Positions 53,681-63,207 of a stretch of DNA of 64,000 bases are shown here, in pieces (the first letter of the stretch is position 1; each line of letters begins with the position of its first letter). The notes under the pieces were generated by a model that saw nothing but the letters and a program-made list of their open reading frames with translations, did no database searches and was not told the origin of the DNA. Location: positions 186,001 to 250,000 of the forward strand of contig JPHH03000017.1 in assembly GCA_000750105.3 (NCBI GenBank), in the 5' to 3' direction. The DNA is from Tolypocladium sp. Sup5 PDA-1. Taxonomy: Eukaryota; Ascomycota; Sordariomycetes; Hypocreales; Ophiocordycipitaceae. The position numbers were made by a program, and so were the translations under genes.

Positions 53681-55569
53681 CTAAGCACGAATGGTTGCTT
53701 CCACCGTGGTCCCGCGCTTCTCCTCATCCTTGTCGGGTGTGTTGGTGCCGGAGTCGGCAATCCCGTCGACTTCATCCAGGAGGCGCCTAGCCGCAACCGC
53801 GACATTGCCGCCCGCCTCGTCGATGCGGCGATGATACTCCTTCATGTTGTTGCCCACCAAGAGACTATCGCTGGTGAAGAGGAGTGACACCTCTTCCAAC
53901 GAGCGGTTGGCCACTTCCGGATAGATCAGCCAGATGATGGGCAGCACGACGACGTTGATCGCGCCAAAGAAGAGATACGTCCCGTAGCCAAGCTTGTCGA
54001 GCATGATGGGGATCAAGAACTGGGTCATGCCGCAGCCCGTCGCCCATCCGAAGATGGTGAAGCTGTAGCCCTTGGCACGAATTTCCTGGGGCCAGATCTC
54101 GGTGCCGTAGATCCAGACGGGGATGATGTTGAACATGGTAAAGAACCTGGCGTTGAATGTTAGCCAATGAATCACGAGCTCTATGAACGGTATGCTGGCC
54201 ACATACCACATGTAGATGAAAACAAACGAGGCAGCGGCGGTGCCCAGCCGGGAGGACAACTCCGGGTCAGTGGCAGTCGCGTCTTGGCTGGTCTTGATGA
54301 GTGCGGCAACCAGAAACAAGCAGACTGCTTGAATGACAAACGACGTGAGGAGCGACTTAACCCGGCCCATTCGGTCGATCACGAGGGCGGCCGCAGCCGT
54401 ACCAGGAATACCGATGGTGTTGACCAGCCCGGACAGCCAGAGCGACTTGTACGGGTCGAAGCCAGCGAGCTCGAACAACTTCCCAGCCCAGCCCACGACC
54501 GCTAGGATGCCGCTCCACTGTTGGATCCATTGCAGGGCGAAACCCATGACGGCGCGCCTGCCGAGGTGGAGGTTGCCGGAATAGCGGCCGCCGAGGGTGA
54601 TGTTCTTGAGGTTGTTGCGCTTGTGGTGCGTGGCCTCGACGACGGCGTCGAGCTGCTCGACTTCGGCTTTGATCTTGGGGTCATCCTGCGAGAGATCGCC
54701 ACGAAGTTTGCAGAGAATGGCGATGGCCTCGTCTCGCCTGTCGTTGGCGATGAGCCAGCTGGAATCTTGTCAGCACATCACCCAGGACGCACGCACCATC
54801 AACAAGGATCGTACCGAGGCGATTCTGGCAAGAAGGGAACCGCAACATCCACAATCAGCAGAGGGAGGACCATCCAGCCGAGGGGGAACCTCCAGCGGAA
54901 CTCGAAGCCCGTGTCGCGAATGCCAAAGTTGATCCAGTACGAGATGACGATGCCGAGGAAGTTGGCCACGAAGACGAGCGAGAAGCTCGAGCCGCGGTCG
55001 TGCGACTGGGACAGCTCGCTGACCCAGGGCAGGATGATGGCGTTCATGAAGCCGATGCCGACGCCGGCGATGATGCGGGCGCAGATGAACATGCTTGAGT
55101 TTTGGCTGGCCGCCTGGAGAGCGGCCCCGAGGATGCCAAACAGGGTGCCGATGAGCACGCCGCGCTTGCGGCCTATCTTGTCGCCAACCCAGCCTGCAAA
55201 CCAGTTAGCAATTGAACGATGCTGGGGTTTGTATCTTACGGGGGAGCTTACCGCCGACGAAACACGCCCACATGGCTCCAAAGTAGTACGCGGCAGCGAG
55301 GCCGCCTTGCCTGGTCGAGTCCGTGACGACATCACCATGGCCAATGCCGGCCATGGCAATGAAGCCCGGCGTCCCGCTCACGGTCCCATACACGCCCTGG
55401 TTGTAACCTGCGCGGCCCGTCCATTAGCTCCGGTTGCAGACGTGCACGTTTGCTGACCCGTCAGTACGAAGCACTCACCCTCGAAGACCAGCGCCGTTGC
55501 CGCAACGACGTTGATGAGGAGCAGCAACGCCTTGCCCGGCACATGCCTCCAGATCTGCGGCCCGGCCAT
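53681..55569 (-). CDS. MFS sugar porter next to the levoglucosan kinase gene
   Basis: Five exons, 55569-55479, 55407-55252, 55193-54815, 54758-54207 and 54146-53681, give 547 residues with all junctions in phase. Signatures are GYNQGVYGTVSGTPGF in TM1, GGWVGDKIGRKRG, PESPRWLIAND across exon 3/4, LQWIQQWSGILAVVGW and MWFFTMFNIIPVWIYGTEIW across exon 4/5. These belong to the MFS sugar porter family, in a subgroup distinct from the porter at 3.3-5.7 kb. The gene is divergent from the AnmK/LGK-family kinase, with 0.8 kb between starts, and converges on the Zn2Cys6 activator. The likely cargo is the kinase substrate, an anhydrosugar such as levoglucosan; this is inference from position. Confidence 0.92.
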
Positions 55570-56367
55570 TGATAGCGCGTCCTGGGAGATTGATGGGGGC
55601 GTTTCAACGGCGACGTCTGCTCAAGGGCGTCGTACGAGGATGAAAATTCTTCATCGAGGTTTTGTGAAGGAGCAGGGAGAGAGGAGCATGAATATTATAT
55701 GCACCGACCAACAACTGTTTCCTTGACATAGCAGTGTAACGTCGAAGCCACAATTTTCAGCCGCTGCGAGATGACTGGCTGGCTCCAGATGGTCAGACCC
55801 GTGGCTGTGGGGAGTGGACGGTTGGTGGACCCTCGAAGGCGATCTCGGAATGGCATCCGGTCATGGCTTGGAGACGGCCCCAGACTGTCAGACCCCAGGT
55901 TTCTCAAGTCACGGGACGTTGGGGTCTGTCAAGAGGACCCAAGTGGCGAAGAACAGGATAAACGGGTACGTCTAAATGCTTAAATGCCTAAAGGTGTTCT
56001 TTAATCTTGAAACCCAGCCTGAAGACTGTGGCCGCGGAGCTGAAGACGACGTGCCACCCTCAACTTTACTGTTTAGCCATTTAGGCGAATAAGCGCTTAG
56101 GCGTTGATGCCCAAGTTCGCGGCGCTCGCTGCAGATACTTCCGAGACTGCTTACTGGCGATGTATCGAATACAAATGAAGCAAGTTGACGGGCCTGATTC
56201 TCTCAAAAGCAGTCAATCCCACTGATATGACTTGGTGTATTTGACCGCGGACGCGTGCATACACGAGAGCATCCGCCCAGCCTCCGTCACTCCACATCGG
56301 ATACCACGTCGCCAGCAACCCGCTGTCACCAGAATTGGGGAGGCACAGCACGCAAGAAACACTCACA
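55570..56367. promoter_or_regulatory. Divergent promoter of sugar porter and levoglucosan kinase
   Basis: This 0.8 kb stretch separates the two ATGs. It contains CGG-N8-CCG at 55846-55859, a possible Zn2Cys6 dimer site. It also has several AAATGCCTAAA / TTTAGGCG related words between 55973 and 56105 in both orientations. Confidence 0.55.
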
Positions 56368-57705
56368 ATGGGCTCTGTCAACGGACAGCTACACGGGATG
56401 GAGTCCGCCGCGCTGGACATGACGGTGCTGGGGTTGAACTCTGGCACGTCCATGGACGGCATCGACTGCGCGCTGTGTCGCTTCCGGCAGGCCTCGCCGG
56501 ACGAGCCGATGCACTTTGAGCTGCTCAAGTACGACGAGGTGCCGCTGGAGCAGACCATCAAGAAGCGCGTCATGAACATGATCCTGCACAACACGACGAC
56601 CCCCGAGGAGCTGTCCGAGGTCAATGTCCTGCTCGGCGAGACCTTTGCCGACGCCGTCAAGGTCTTTTCGGACAAGCACGGCGTGCCGCTCTCGTCAATT
56701 GACGCCATTGGCTCCCACGGGCAGACCATCTGGCTGCTGAGCATGCCCGAGGGCGGCCAGGTCAAGTCTGCGCTCACAATGGCCGAGGGCTGCTTCATCG
56801 CCTCGAAGACGGGCATCACCACCGTCACGGACTTTCGCGTCTCCGACCAGGCTGCGGGCCGGCAAGGCGCGCCTCTGATTGCCTTTTTCGACTCCCTGGT
56901 TCTGCACCACCCGACCAAGTTCCGAGCGTGCCAGAACATCGGCGGCATTGCCAACGTGTGCTTCATCCCGCCCGACAGGGACGGCGCTCTGAACCAGGAG
57001 TTTTTCGACTTTGACACCGGCCCTGGCAACGTCTTTATCGATGCTGCGGTTCGACATTTCACAAACGGCAAGCAAGAGTTCGACAAGGACGGCGTCATGG
57101 GCAAGGCGGGCAAGGTGGACCAGGAGATGGTTGACGAGTTCTTGGGTACTCACCCCTACTTTGCTCTGGAGCCGCCAAAGACGACTGGCCGCGAGGTCTT
57201 CCGCGACACCATCGCGCACGACCTCATTGCGCGCGGTACCAACAAGGGCCTGTCGCCAAACGACATCGTCGCCACCATCACGCGCATCACGGCCCAGGCC
57301 ATCGTCAACCACTACCGGCGCCACATGCCGACGCAGCACGGCCCGCTGGCCGAGATCTACATGTGCGGCGGCGGCGCCAAGAACCCCAACATCACGGCGC
57401 ACATGCAGGCGGCCTTCCCGGACACCCGGATCGTGATGCTGGACGAGGCGGGGATCCCGGCGGACGCGAAGGAGGCCATCACGTTTGCGTGGCAGGGCAT
57501 GGAGGCGGTCGTCGGGCGGAGCATCCCGGTGCCGTCGCGGGTAGAGACGCGGAGGGGGTATGTGCTTGGGAAAGTCAGTCCGGGGCAGAACTACAGGCGT
57601 GTGATGAGGAAGGGGATGGAGTTTGGTGCCGGGAGGGAGCACCTGGAGCCGGTGAAGGAGTTGGTGAATTACGTGGACGGCAAGGTCTTTGATAACAAGG
57701 TGTAG
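56368..57705 (+). CDS. Levoglucosan kinase / AnmK-family anhydrosugar kinase
   Basis: An intronless frame encodes 445 residues. GLNSGTSMDGID (22-33) is the AnmK-family phosphate-binding signature. IDAIGSHGQTIW (111-122), DFRVSDQAAGRQGAPL (155-170) and DFDTGPGNVFID (214-225) follow; the last holds the catalytic Asp region. CGGGAKNPN (333-341) and DEAGIPADAKEAITFAWQG complete the core. The closest family I recall is levoglucosan kinase of the yeast Lipomyces starkeyi, whose blocks and length this protein follows almost throughout. That enzyme opens 1,6-anhydroglucose and phosphorylates it with ATP to glucose 6-phosphate. Bacterial AnmK does the equivalent with anhydro-N-acetylmuramate from peptidoglycan, which fungi lack. 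Porter and activator lie beside it. A shorter start at the second ATG (56398) is possible. Confidence 0.87.
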   Translation: MGSVNGQLHGMESAALDMTVLGLNSGTSMDGIDCALCRFRQASPDEPMHFELLKYDEVPLEQTIKKRVMNMILHNTTTPEELSEVNVLLGETFADAVKVFSDKHGVPLSSIDAIGSHGQTIWLLSMPEGGQVKSALTMAEGCFIASKTGITTVTDFRVSDQAAGRQGAPLIAFFDSLVLHHPTKFRACQNIGGIANVCFIPPDRDGALNQEFFDFDTGPGNVFIDAAVRHFTNGKQEFDKDGVMGKAGKVDQEMVDEFLGTHPYFALEPPKTTGREVFRDTIAHDLIARGTNKGLSPNDIVATITRITAQAIVNHYRRHMPTQHGPLAEIYMCGGGAKNPNITAHMQAAFPDTRIVMLDEAGIPADAKEAITFAWQGMEAVVGRSIPVPSRVETRRGYVLGKVSPGQNYRRVMRKGMEFGAGREHLEPVKELVNYVDGKVFDNKV

Positions 57706-58129
57706 CTGGCATGGCATATGAATTATATGAGAATATGAGATTGTTCTTTCAGAAACTGACTATCGAGGCGTTGCTATAAGTGCCCGTAGGCATGGATCGA
57801 GTGAATATAGCGTTAGGCGACTTGATGTTGCTGGGTTCATCCTCAACAGCGATCAACTCAGAGCCTTGCACTGTAAAGTGACGTTGGCATGCCTACGGAG
57901 TACTGAGAATTCAACTGCAGGCTAGACTCATCTTTTCGTACTGCCTGCTAAATTTATTATCTTTCGGGTGAGCGATTGAGTCACAACTCAGACAAGTGTA
58001 TGAGGTGGTGGTATAAACACCCTCTAATACCCTGCATCCGCAGACGGGGGTAAAGGCCGTTGAACAGTGGAACCAGCCGGAGGTATATAGGTACAATCAG
58101 CTTCGTGAGACCCCCGCCGAAAATTACAT

Positions 58130-58720
58130 GGGTGATTATCTACCATGCACTATGTCCGTAAGCGGGGGAAGGGCCGCGGCTTTTTTTCAAAGGCACTTAC
58201 CAAGTAATCTATGTGACAATCCTTACCCCGGAGGAAATGTCTATATCGCATTTTCTTCCCTCTATATCCGGCCTTATAGATAAATCGATAAAAGCACCGA
58301 TTACTATGAACAAGACATGTCTAATAGGACATTAGTACTCGTATCTTAAGGGATTATATTTCCCTAGGTTATATTTTCACTTACGCCGACATGAATGGCA
58401 CCGATGGACGACCCCGTGGCTAGGGTGGTAGTAAAGAAGGTGAAGAAGAAAACAACGACGACGGTATACTTCATTATCAGGATATAGAAATATTATCGAC
58501 GATTTGGTGTAATAGTTTAGTCCAAGTAATAGGGCAAAGAATCCAAGCTTAAGGAAAAAGAAGGAAAGAAAACAGAGAGGATTAGCTAAGGGTTTATATG
58601 GATAACGTGGGTGGCCACGGAGTAGCGTGGCTAGCTAAATAGCTCATACTGTTGGTTCGACCTAGGGGAGAGTTTCAGATCGGCTACAGTGGGGCTGTAG
58701 GTCGAACGAACTGGTAATAA
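58130..58720. mobile_element. Candidate degenerate (RIP-like) transposon relic
   Basis: A sharply AT-rich block contains TATA/TAAT words and purine tracts. It ends in GGTTCGACCTAGGGGAGAGT and, 30 bp later, TAGGTCGAAC. No open frame or target-site duplication is visible. The call rests on composition and on the inverted repeat only. Confidence 0.3.
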
Positions 58721-58880
58721 ATTAGGTCCCTGTCCGATTGACCACTGCACCAAAACAGCAAAAGTGTACGCGCGCTGTATTAGTGTGCACTGCGGTATCC
58801 TTCCCTAGGTATAGCTTTCTGACAGTCCCACGGACCGTGGGGGGTCCATTGCTTAATTTGAACCAGCCAATGCTGTACGA

Positions 58881-58900
58881 AGTACAGACTAGTCTGTACT
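58881..58900. repeat. Perfect 20-bp palindrome
   Basis: AGTACAGACTAGTCTGTACT equals its own reverse complement over all 20 bases and overlaps a GTACGAAGTAC word at 58875-58885. Confidence 0.95.
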
Positions 58901-59259
58901 CGTAGAATTGGGCCGTGCTGTCACTGGTCGGGAATCCATTCTTGCCGCAATGACTTGCATCATCGTGAGCGGGGGCATGGTTGGCCGTTGGCGGGTACCG
59001 GAGCCGTGGATGTTGGAACCGGAGCCGTGGGTGCCGGACGCGAACCCGGTCCAACTACGCCGCTTCCACCCTGGTGCTGACACTGCTGATGGGCGCAGGC
59101 AACTCTTGCACGCGCGGTCAGGGCCATTCTGATCTTTCCACTGACATGGTTTCAATGCATATTTGAGTCACTCAGTTAAGTCCTCAGCTTGGTTGGCAAG
59201 AGGGACTGCCAACTGGAATCAAGAGATCCAGCGCAACCGCATTCGTCATCACCAACACC

Positions 59260-60987
59260 ATGGATGAGAAGCACCTTCTCGCCCAGGACCTCCCCGGGGC
59301 CCCTCGACGTCCAAAGCAAAAGAGGCGAGTAGCGCACCTGGCTGTTGCTGCAATCGCCCTCTGCTGGGTTGCTTGGCGCCTTGCTTCCTTCAGTCTCCAG
59401 CCATGCCGACGACACGACGGGCTTCTCAGCTACCCAGGCGAGAGCATCAAATGGAAGCCCTGCGGCCAGGTCAACGACCATGACTTGGAATGCAGCGACG
59501 TCGATGTGCCGATGGACCAGTTCGACCCGCAGAACTCTGGCGACAAGACGTTCAACATCCCCCTCATCCGAATGCGCGGCAAGAACGCGACGCAGAATCT
59601 CTTCCTGAACCCAGGCGGCCCTGGCGGCAGCGGCGTAGGCCTCATCTACGACAAGGGAGCCGAGATGAACGCCGTTGTTGGAGAAAACTTCCACCTCTTG
59701 TCGTTTGACCCGCGCGGTGTCAACGCCTCCCGGCCGCTTGCCAGCTGCTATCCCGACCAGGAGACGCGCAAGAAAAAGGCCAACCCTTCGGACGCCGACC
59801 CCGTCCACGACAGCCCGTCTCGCTACTCTTGGACGAAGAATTATGTGAGGGCTTGCGCGGAGAACATGGGAGAGTACGGCAGGTACATCGACACGCCGCA
59901 GACGGCGGCCGACATGAACAGCATCCTCGATGCCGTCGGCCAGGAGAACATGGTGTACTGGGGGTTCAGCTACGGCAGCTTGCTGGGCCAGACCTACGCG
60001 GCGCTGTTCCCGGAACGATCGAGCCGTGTCATTATCGACGGCGTGGTCGACTGGTTCGAATGGTACGAGTCTCCGTTGCTGAAGGCGGACTTCATCGACA
60101 CGCATCACGTCTTTGAGGGGTTCTTCAAGGAGTGCATCAAGGCCGGCGACAGATGCGCCTTGTCGCCCCTGGCAAACTCCGGGGCGAAGCTGTCGCACAA
60201 GGTGGTTGGCTTCCTGAACGACCTCAGAGAAGAGCCCGCCGTCGCCTACGTCAACACGACGACCTATGGCGCGCTGGACTACCGGACCATGTGGCTCAAC
60301 GCCGTGTTCCGGCACATGTACGCCCCGAGCGGCTGGTATCAACTCGCCGACCGACTCGCCAGCATGATGAACGGCAATGCAACGGACGCCTGGTTGGCGT
60401 ATGGGTTCGGTGACGTCTTCGGCATCATCGGCGAAGCCACCGACATTGTTCAGATCAACGACGGCGCCTCGGGGCCCGAATATTGGGCGCAGGGGAGGAA
60501 GAATCTCACAGACGTGCTTTTCCCGTTTTACAAGGAATCTCCGTTTGCCTTTTCGCAGAACAGGGTGTACTACGCCAAGCAGCAGTGGGCCATCCCCAAG
60601 ACTCACAGCTTCGTGCCGCGCAACGGTGTCCAGACTGCGCACCCGTTGTTGGTGCTTTCGACCACGTACGATCCAGTGTGTCCGCTGGCGTCGGCAAAGG
60701 TCGCTCAAAAGGCGTTTGAGGGATCGCGCCTGATCGAGGTCAAGGGCTATGGGCACTGCTCCCTTGCTGTGCCCTCCATGTGCATAGCAAAGCATGTTCG
60801 CGCTTTCCTTCTGGATGGAACCTTGCCCGGCGAGGATGTCCAATGCGAAGGGGATGAGCCGTACTTTACACGGCCCGAGGGCAGCAGCGTCATGGCGAGG
60901 AGTGGTGCGGAGGAGACGGAGGAGGACAGGATCCGGGCTGCGCAGGTTGCTCTAGCTAGGAATATGAGATGGCTCCAGGACCGGTGA
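59260..60987 (+). CDS. Membrane-anchored tripeptidyl-aminopeptidase-like alpha/beta hydrolase
   Basis: An intronless frame encodes 575 residues. A basic stretch (PRRPKQKRR) precedes one hydrophobic segment (about 25-47), giving a type II signal anchor. LFLNPGGPGGSG (114-125) is the oxyanion region and LLSFDPRG follows. The nucleophile elbow is WGFSYGSLLG with Ser237. The acid is Asp471 in STTYDPVCPL and the base His499 in GYGHCSLA, the TAP-like C-terminal domain. This matches the S33 tripeptidyl aminopeptidase / Streptomyces SlpD-type family. The family releases small peptides or hydrolyses esters outside or in the secretory pathway. An antisense frame of 555 codons across it is a by-product of codon bias. 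Confidence 0.9.
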   Translation: MDEKHLLAQDLPGAPRRPKQKRRVAHLAVAAIALCWVAWRLASFSLQPCRRHDGLLSYPGESIKWKPCGQVNDHDLECSDVDVPMDQFDPQNSGDKTFNIPLIRMRGKNATQNLFLNPGGPGGSGVGLIYDKGAEMNAVVGENFHLLSFDPRGVNASRPLASCYPDQETRKKKANPSDADPVHDSPSRYSWTKNYVRACAENMGEYGRYIDTPQTAADMNSILDAVGQENMVYWGFSYGSLLGQTYAALFPERSSRVIIDGVVDWFEWYESPLLKADFIDTHHVFEGFFKECIKAGDRCALSPLANSGAKLSHKVVGFLNDLREEPAVAYVNTTTYGALDYRTMWLNAVFRHMYAPSGWYQLADRLASMMNGNATDAWLAYGFGDVFGIIGEATDIVQINDGASGPEYWAQGRKNLTDVLFPFYKESPFAFSQNRVYYAKQQWAIPKTHSFVPRNGVQTAHPLLVLSTTYDPVCPLASAKVAQKAFEGSRLIEVKGYGHCSLAVPSMCIAKHVRAFLLDGTLPGEDVQCEGDEPYFTRPEGSSVMARSGAEETEEDRIRAAQVALARNMRWLQDR

Positions 60988-61384
60988 TAAACACCGAGAT
61001 GCTGGTCTTGCTTCTCCTGACGCTGTGGTGGACAGATGCATCAGTGGTTCATACGAGCTACGTTGTTGAAGGGCTACGCAGCGCCCATGTCCGTCACATG
61101 GCCCTTTGAGACTAACTAAATCTACTCTTGGTTCCCTACCCAGGCTCGAGATTCGCAATACATCCGCTTGGTGGTGATGCTGTACCGGACCAGTACCTAC
61201 CTTATGCATCAGGTTGCCAAGTACCGTTGTATTGAGCCATCCACTCACGCCGATTGACTCATCGGCTGCGTATAAGTGATGAAGCCGCCAGGGCCCAAAG
61301 ACCTCCTCCTTCCCCAACACCGCCTGCTTCCAAGCAGGGCGAGCAGATGCTCAAGTTCAACACCGAACCTATCAACCGGAAGCC
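60988..61384. other. Intergenic
   Basis: The promoter of the next plus-strand gene lies here. Nothing else was seen. Confidence 0.4.
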
Positions 61385-62308
61385 ATGGGCGAAAAGTTGC
61401 ACATCACGGACGAGAGCGCAGTCCAGCTCCTCGAGACGCTCCCCGCCGTGCCCAAGCCTGTGCGAGTACGGCGCAGGAGCGAAGGCGGCGAACACGTCGT
61501 CTGGACGGCGAACGAGGCCTTCATCCTCCGCATTCCGGTCAACCAGACTAATTGCGAGACGCTGTGGCGCGAGCGGGCACTCCTCGGCCTGGTGCGAAAA
61601 GATGCCGCCATTGCCAGTGCTATGCCGGTCTGCCTCAGACTCGGGACATGGGGCGCGGCCGATTTGCGCTACGCCCTGTATCGCAAGGTGGACGGCATCT
61701 CTGTAGAGTCGGCCCCGGAGACTGTTACGGAAGTCACAGAACGGGATCTGACGGCGCTTTTGGCATCGCTGAAGCGGGTTCCCGTGGACACGGCGAGGGC
61801 GATCGGGGTGCCGCGAGCCGAGCCGTGTGATGTGAACCATCTCTGCGGCAGGGCTTTGGAAGCTTGGAAACGGCTTGGAGCAAACAAGCAGCTGGAAGAT
61901 CTGGCAAACATCGACATCGGCAGCTACATTGCCATGTCAAGCCCACTAACAGCCTCGACGCAGGCAACAGACCAGGTTCTTTCGCACGCAGACCTCAAAG
62001 GGGAACACATCTTTGTCGACCCCGGGACGGGGAACTTGACGGGCGTCATTGACTGGAGCGATGCTCACATCGGATGCCCATCCATGGACGTCGGAGGATT
62101 GGCCATTTCGGTCGGCGCAACCAGGGCTGCCCGGGTAGGGCAAGCCGCAGGATACTCGAGTGCCATTGTCGCCAGGGGCGTGCTGATGGCGAGGTGCAGC
62201 TCGGCCATCCTGTTGGATGAGGGGCTCAATGGAACGGATGATAGCCCCGAGTGGCTCCTGAGGAGGCAGCTGCGAAGAGCATTGGAGCCGGTGCCTGGGC
62301 TGGGATGA
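61385..62308 (+). CDS. APH-family phosphotransferase
   Basis: An intronless frame of 307 residues starts at an ATG with good context (GAAGCCATGG). The N-lobe has RSEGGEHVVW and AFILRIPV, with a Lys or Arg candidate for ATP binding, then RERALLGLV. The catalytic loop is LSHADLKGEHIFVD (His201, Asp203, His208) and the metal-binding Asp223 is in TGVIDWSDAHIG. This is the aminoglycoside-phosphotransferase / choline-kinase-like fold. Fungal genomes hold many such proteins with unknown small-molecule substrates, so drug resistance should not be assumed. It is slightly shorter than the usual 320-400 residues but has all catalytic motifs. Confidence 0.88.
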   Translation: MGEKLHITDESAVQLLETLPAVPKPVRVRRRSEGGEHVVWTANEAFILRIPVNQTNCETLWRERALLGLVRKDAAIASAMPVCLRLGTWGAADLRYALYRKVDGISVESAPETVTEVTERDLTALLASLKRVPVDTARAIGVPRAEPCDVNHLCGRALEAWKRLGANKQLEDLANIDIGSYIAMSSPLTASTQATDQVLSHADLKGEHIFVDPGTGNLTGVIDWSDAHIGCPSMDVGGLAISVGATRAARVGQAAGYSSAIVARGVLMARCSSAILLDEGLNGTDDSPEWLLRRQLRRALEPVPGLG

Positions 62309-63207
62309 TGCCGTTGACGAGCTCGGATAGACCCTGGCATCATGAGGCGGCGGCTGTCCCTGAGTGAGTAAACGGGCAGGACCCCGACCCCTAATCGTGA
62401 CAGGCGATTGAAGACTCGATCTTATCATGACGTTTCAGTTTAATCGAGCCCAGAAGATCATGACATGTCCTATCCCGCTCGTGACCACCTCACGTACAAG
62501 CAGTTTCCAACCACCACCCCTTTGATTCGATTGACAGCACCAGCCTACGGGCCATGACCACTGGCGTCACCGAACTTGTAGCCTGGATCCTCCCCTGCCT
62601 CCATGCTAGGAACACACGAGTACAAGGCTGATTACATATCAACGAGAAAGGAAACAGTGCTTCAATGCTGGTTGGTAATCAGCCCTAACAGGAGCGGGAA
62701 CGCGAGTGAGATCCGGCTCATCTTGCTTGCATGCCCGGATGTAACTCCGCTAACCCCGCCATCGCGGCGGCAACTATCCCGCGCACCTCCCACGTCCGGG
62801 GTAGAGAGTTGATTCGGGATATTAGTTTGTACAAGTCGTTTTGCGAATTGCAGAATTCTTCGAGTCTCGGATGCATCTTGGGAGTATTACTGCAGAGTCT
62901 CATGTTAGCCCAAAGTATGACCTCTCCATTCCATTGGTTAACTTACCATGCAGCCACACCTGAACAGAAGCGGGATGGGACCTTGGGTAATACTCCGTGT
63001 GGCAGCTAAGGTACGGGTCATCGGTGACATCAACTAAGCCCGATAGCCCCGCAAATCTTACATCCCTTGATCTCCCATCAACACTCGAACATAAGTCATA
63101 TAGAGCCTGCAAGCCTCAATTCTGCCGAGCCCGGTTTCTTAACCATCAATCAGTGAGAGTTCATCCCCACCTCTTGTATAGCCAGTCTCAAGCCTCCTCA
63201 TTCAACA
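62309..63207. other. Intergenic
   Basis: No gene was seen. A TACTCCGTG variant of the dispersed word occurs near 62993. Confidence 0.4.

Larger units (their letters stand above)
57706..59259. other. AT-rich intergenic region with probable transposon debris
   Basis: From about 58130 to 58720 the sequence is clearly richer in A and T than its surroundings and has no coding frame. TACGGAGTAC is at 57894-57903 and GTACGAAGTAC at 58875-58885. A 10-bp inverted repeat lies at 58655-58664 / 58698-58707. Confidence 0.5.

Noticed and set aside
56368..57705. Annotation as a peptidoglycan-recycling anhydro-N-acetylmuramic acid kinase
   Set aside because: Fungi have no peptidoglycan. The sequence follows fungal levoglucosan kinase more closely and sits with a sugar porter.
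59176..60843. 555-codon open frame antisense to the peptidase-like gene
   Set aside because: It has no ATG-based domain content and mirrors the codon bias of the well-supported plus-strand gene. It is Arg/Val-rich nonsense.
61385..62308. Annotation as an antibiotic-resistance aminoglycoside phosphotransferase
   Set aside because: The APH fold is widespread in fungi with unrelated substrates, and nothing in the sequence or context points to drug modification.
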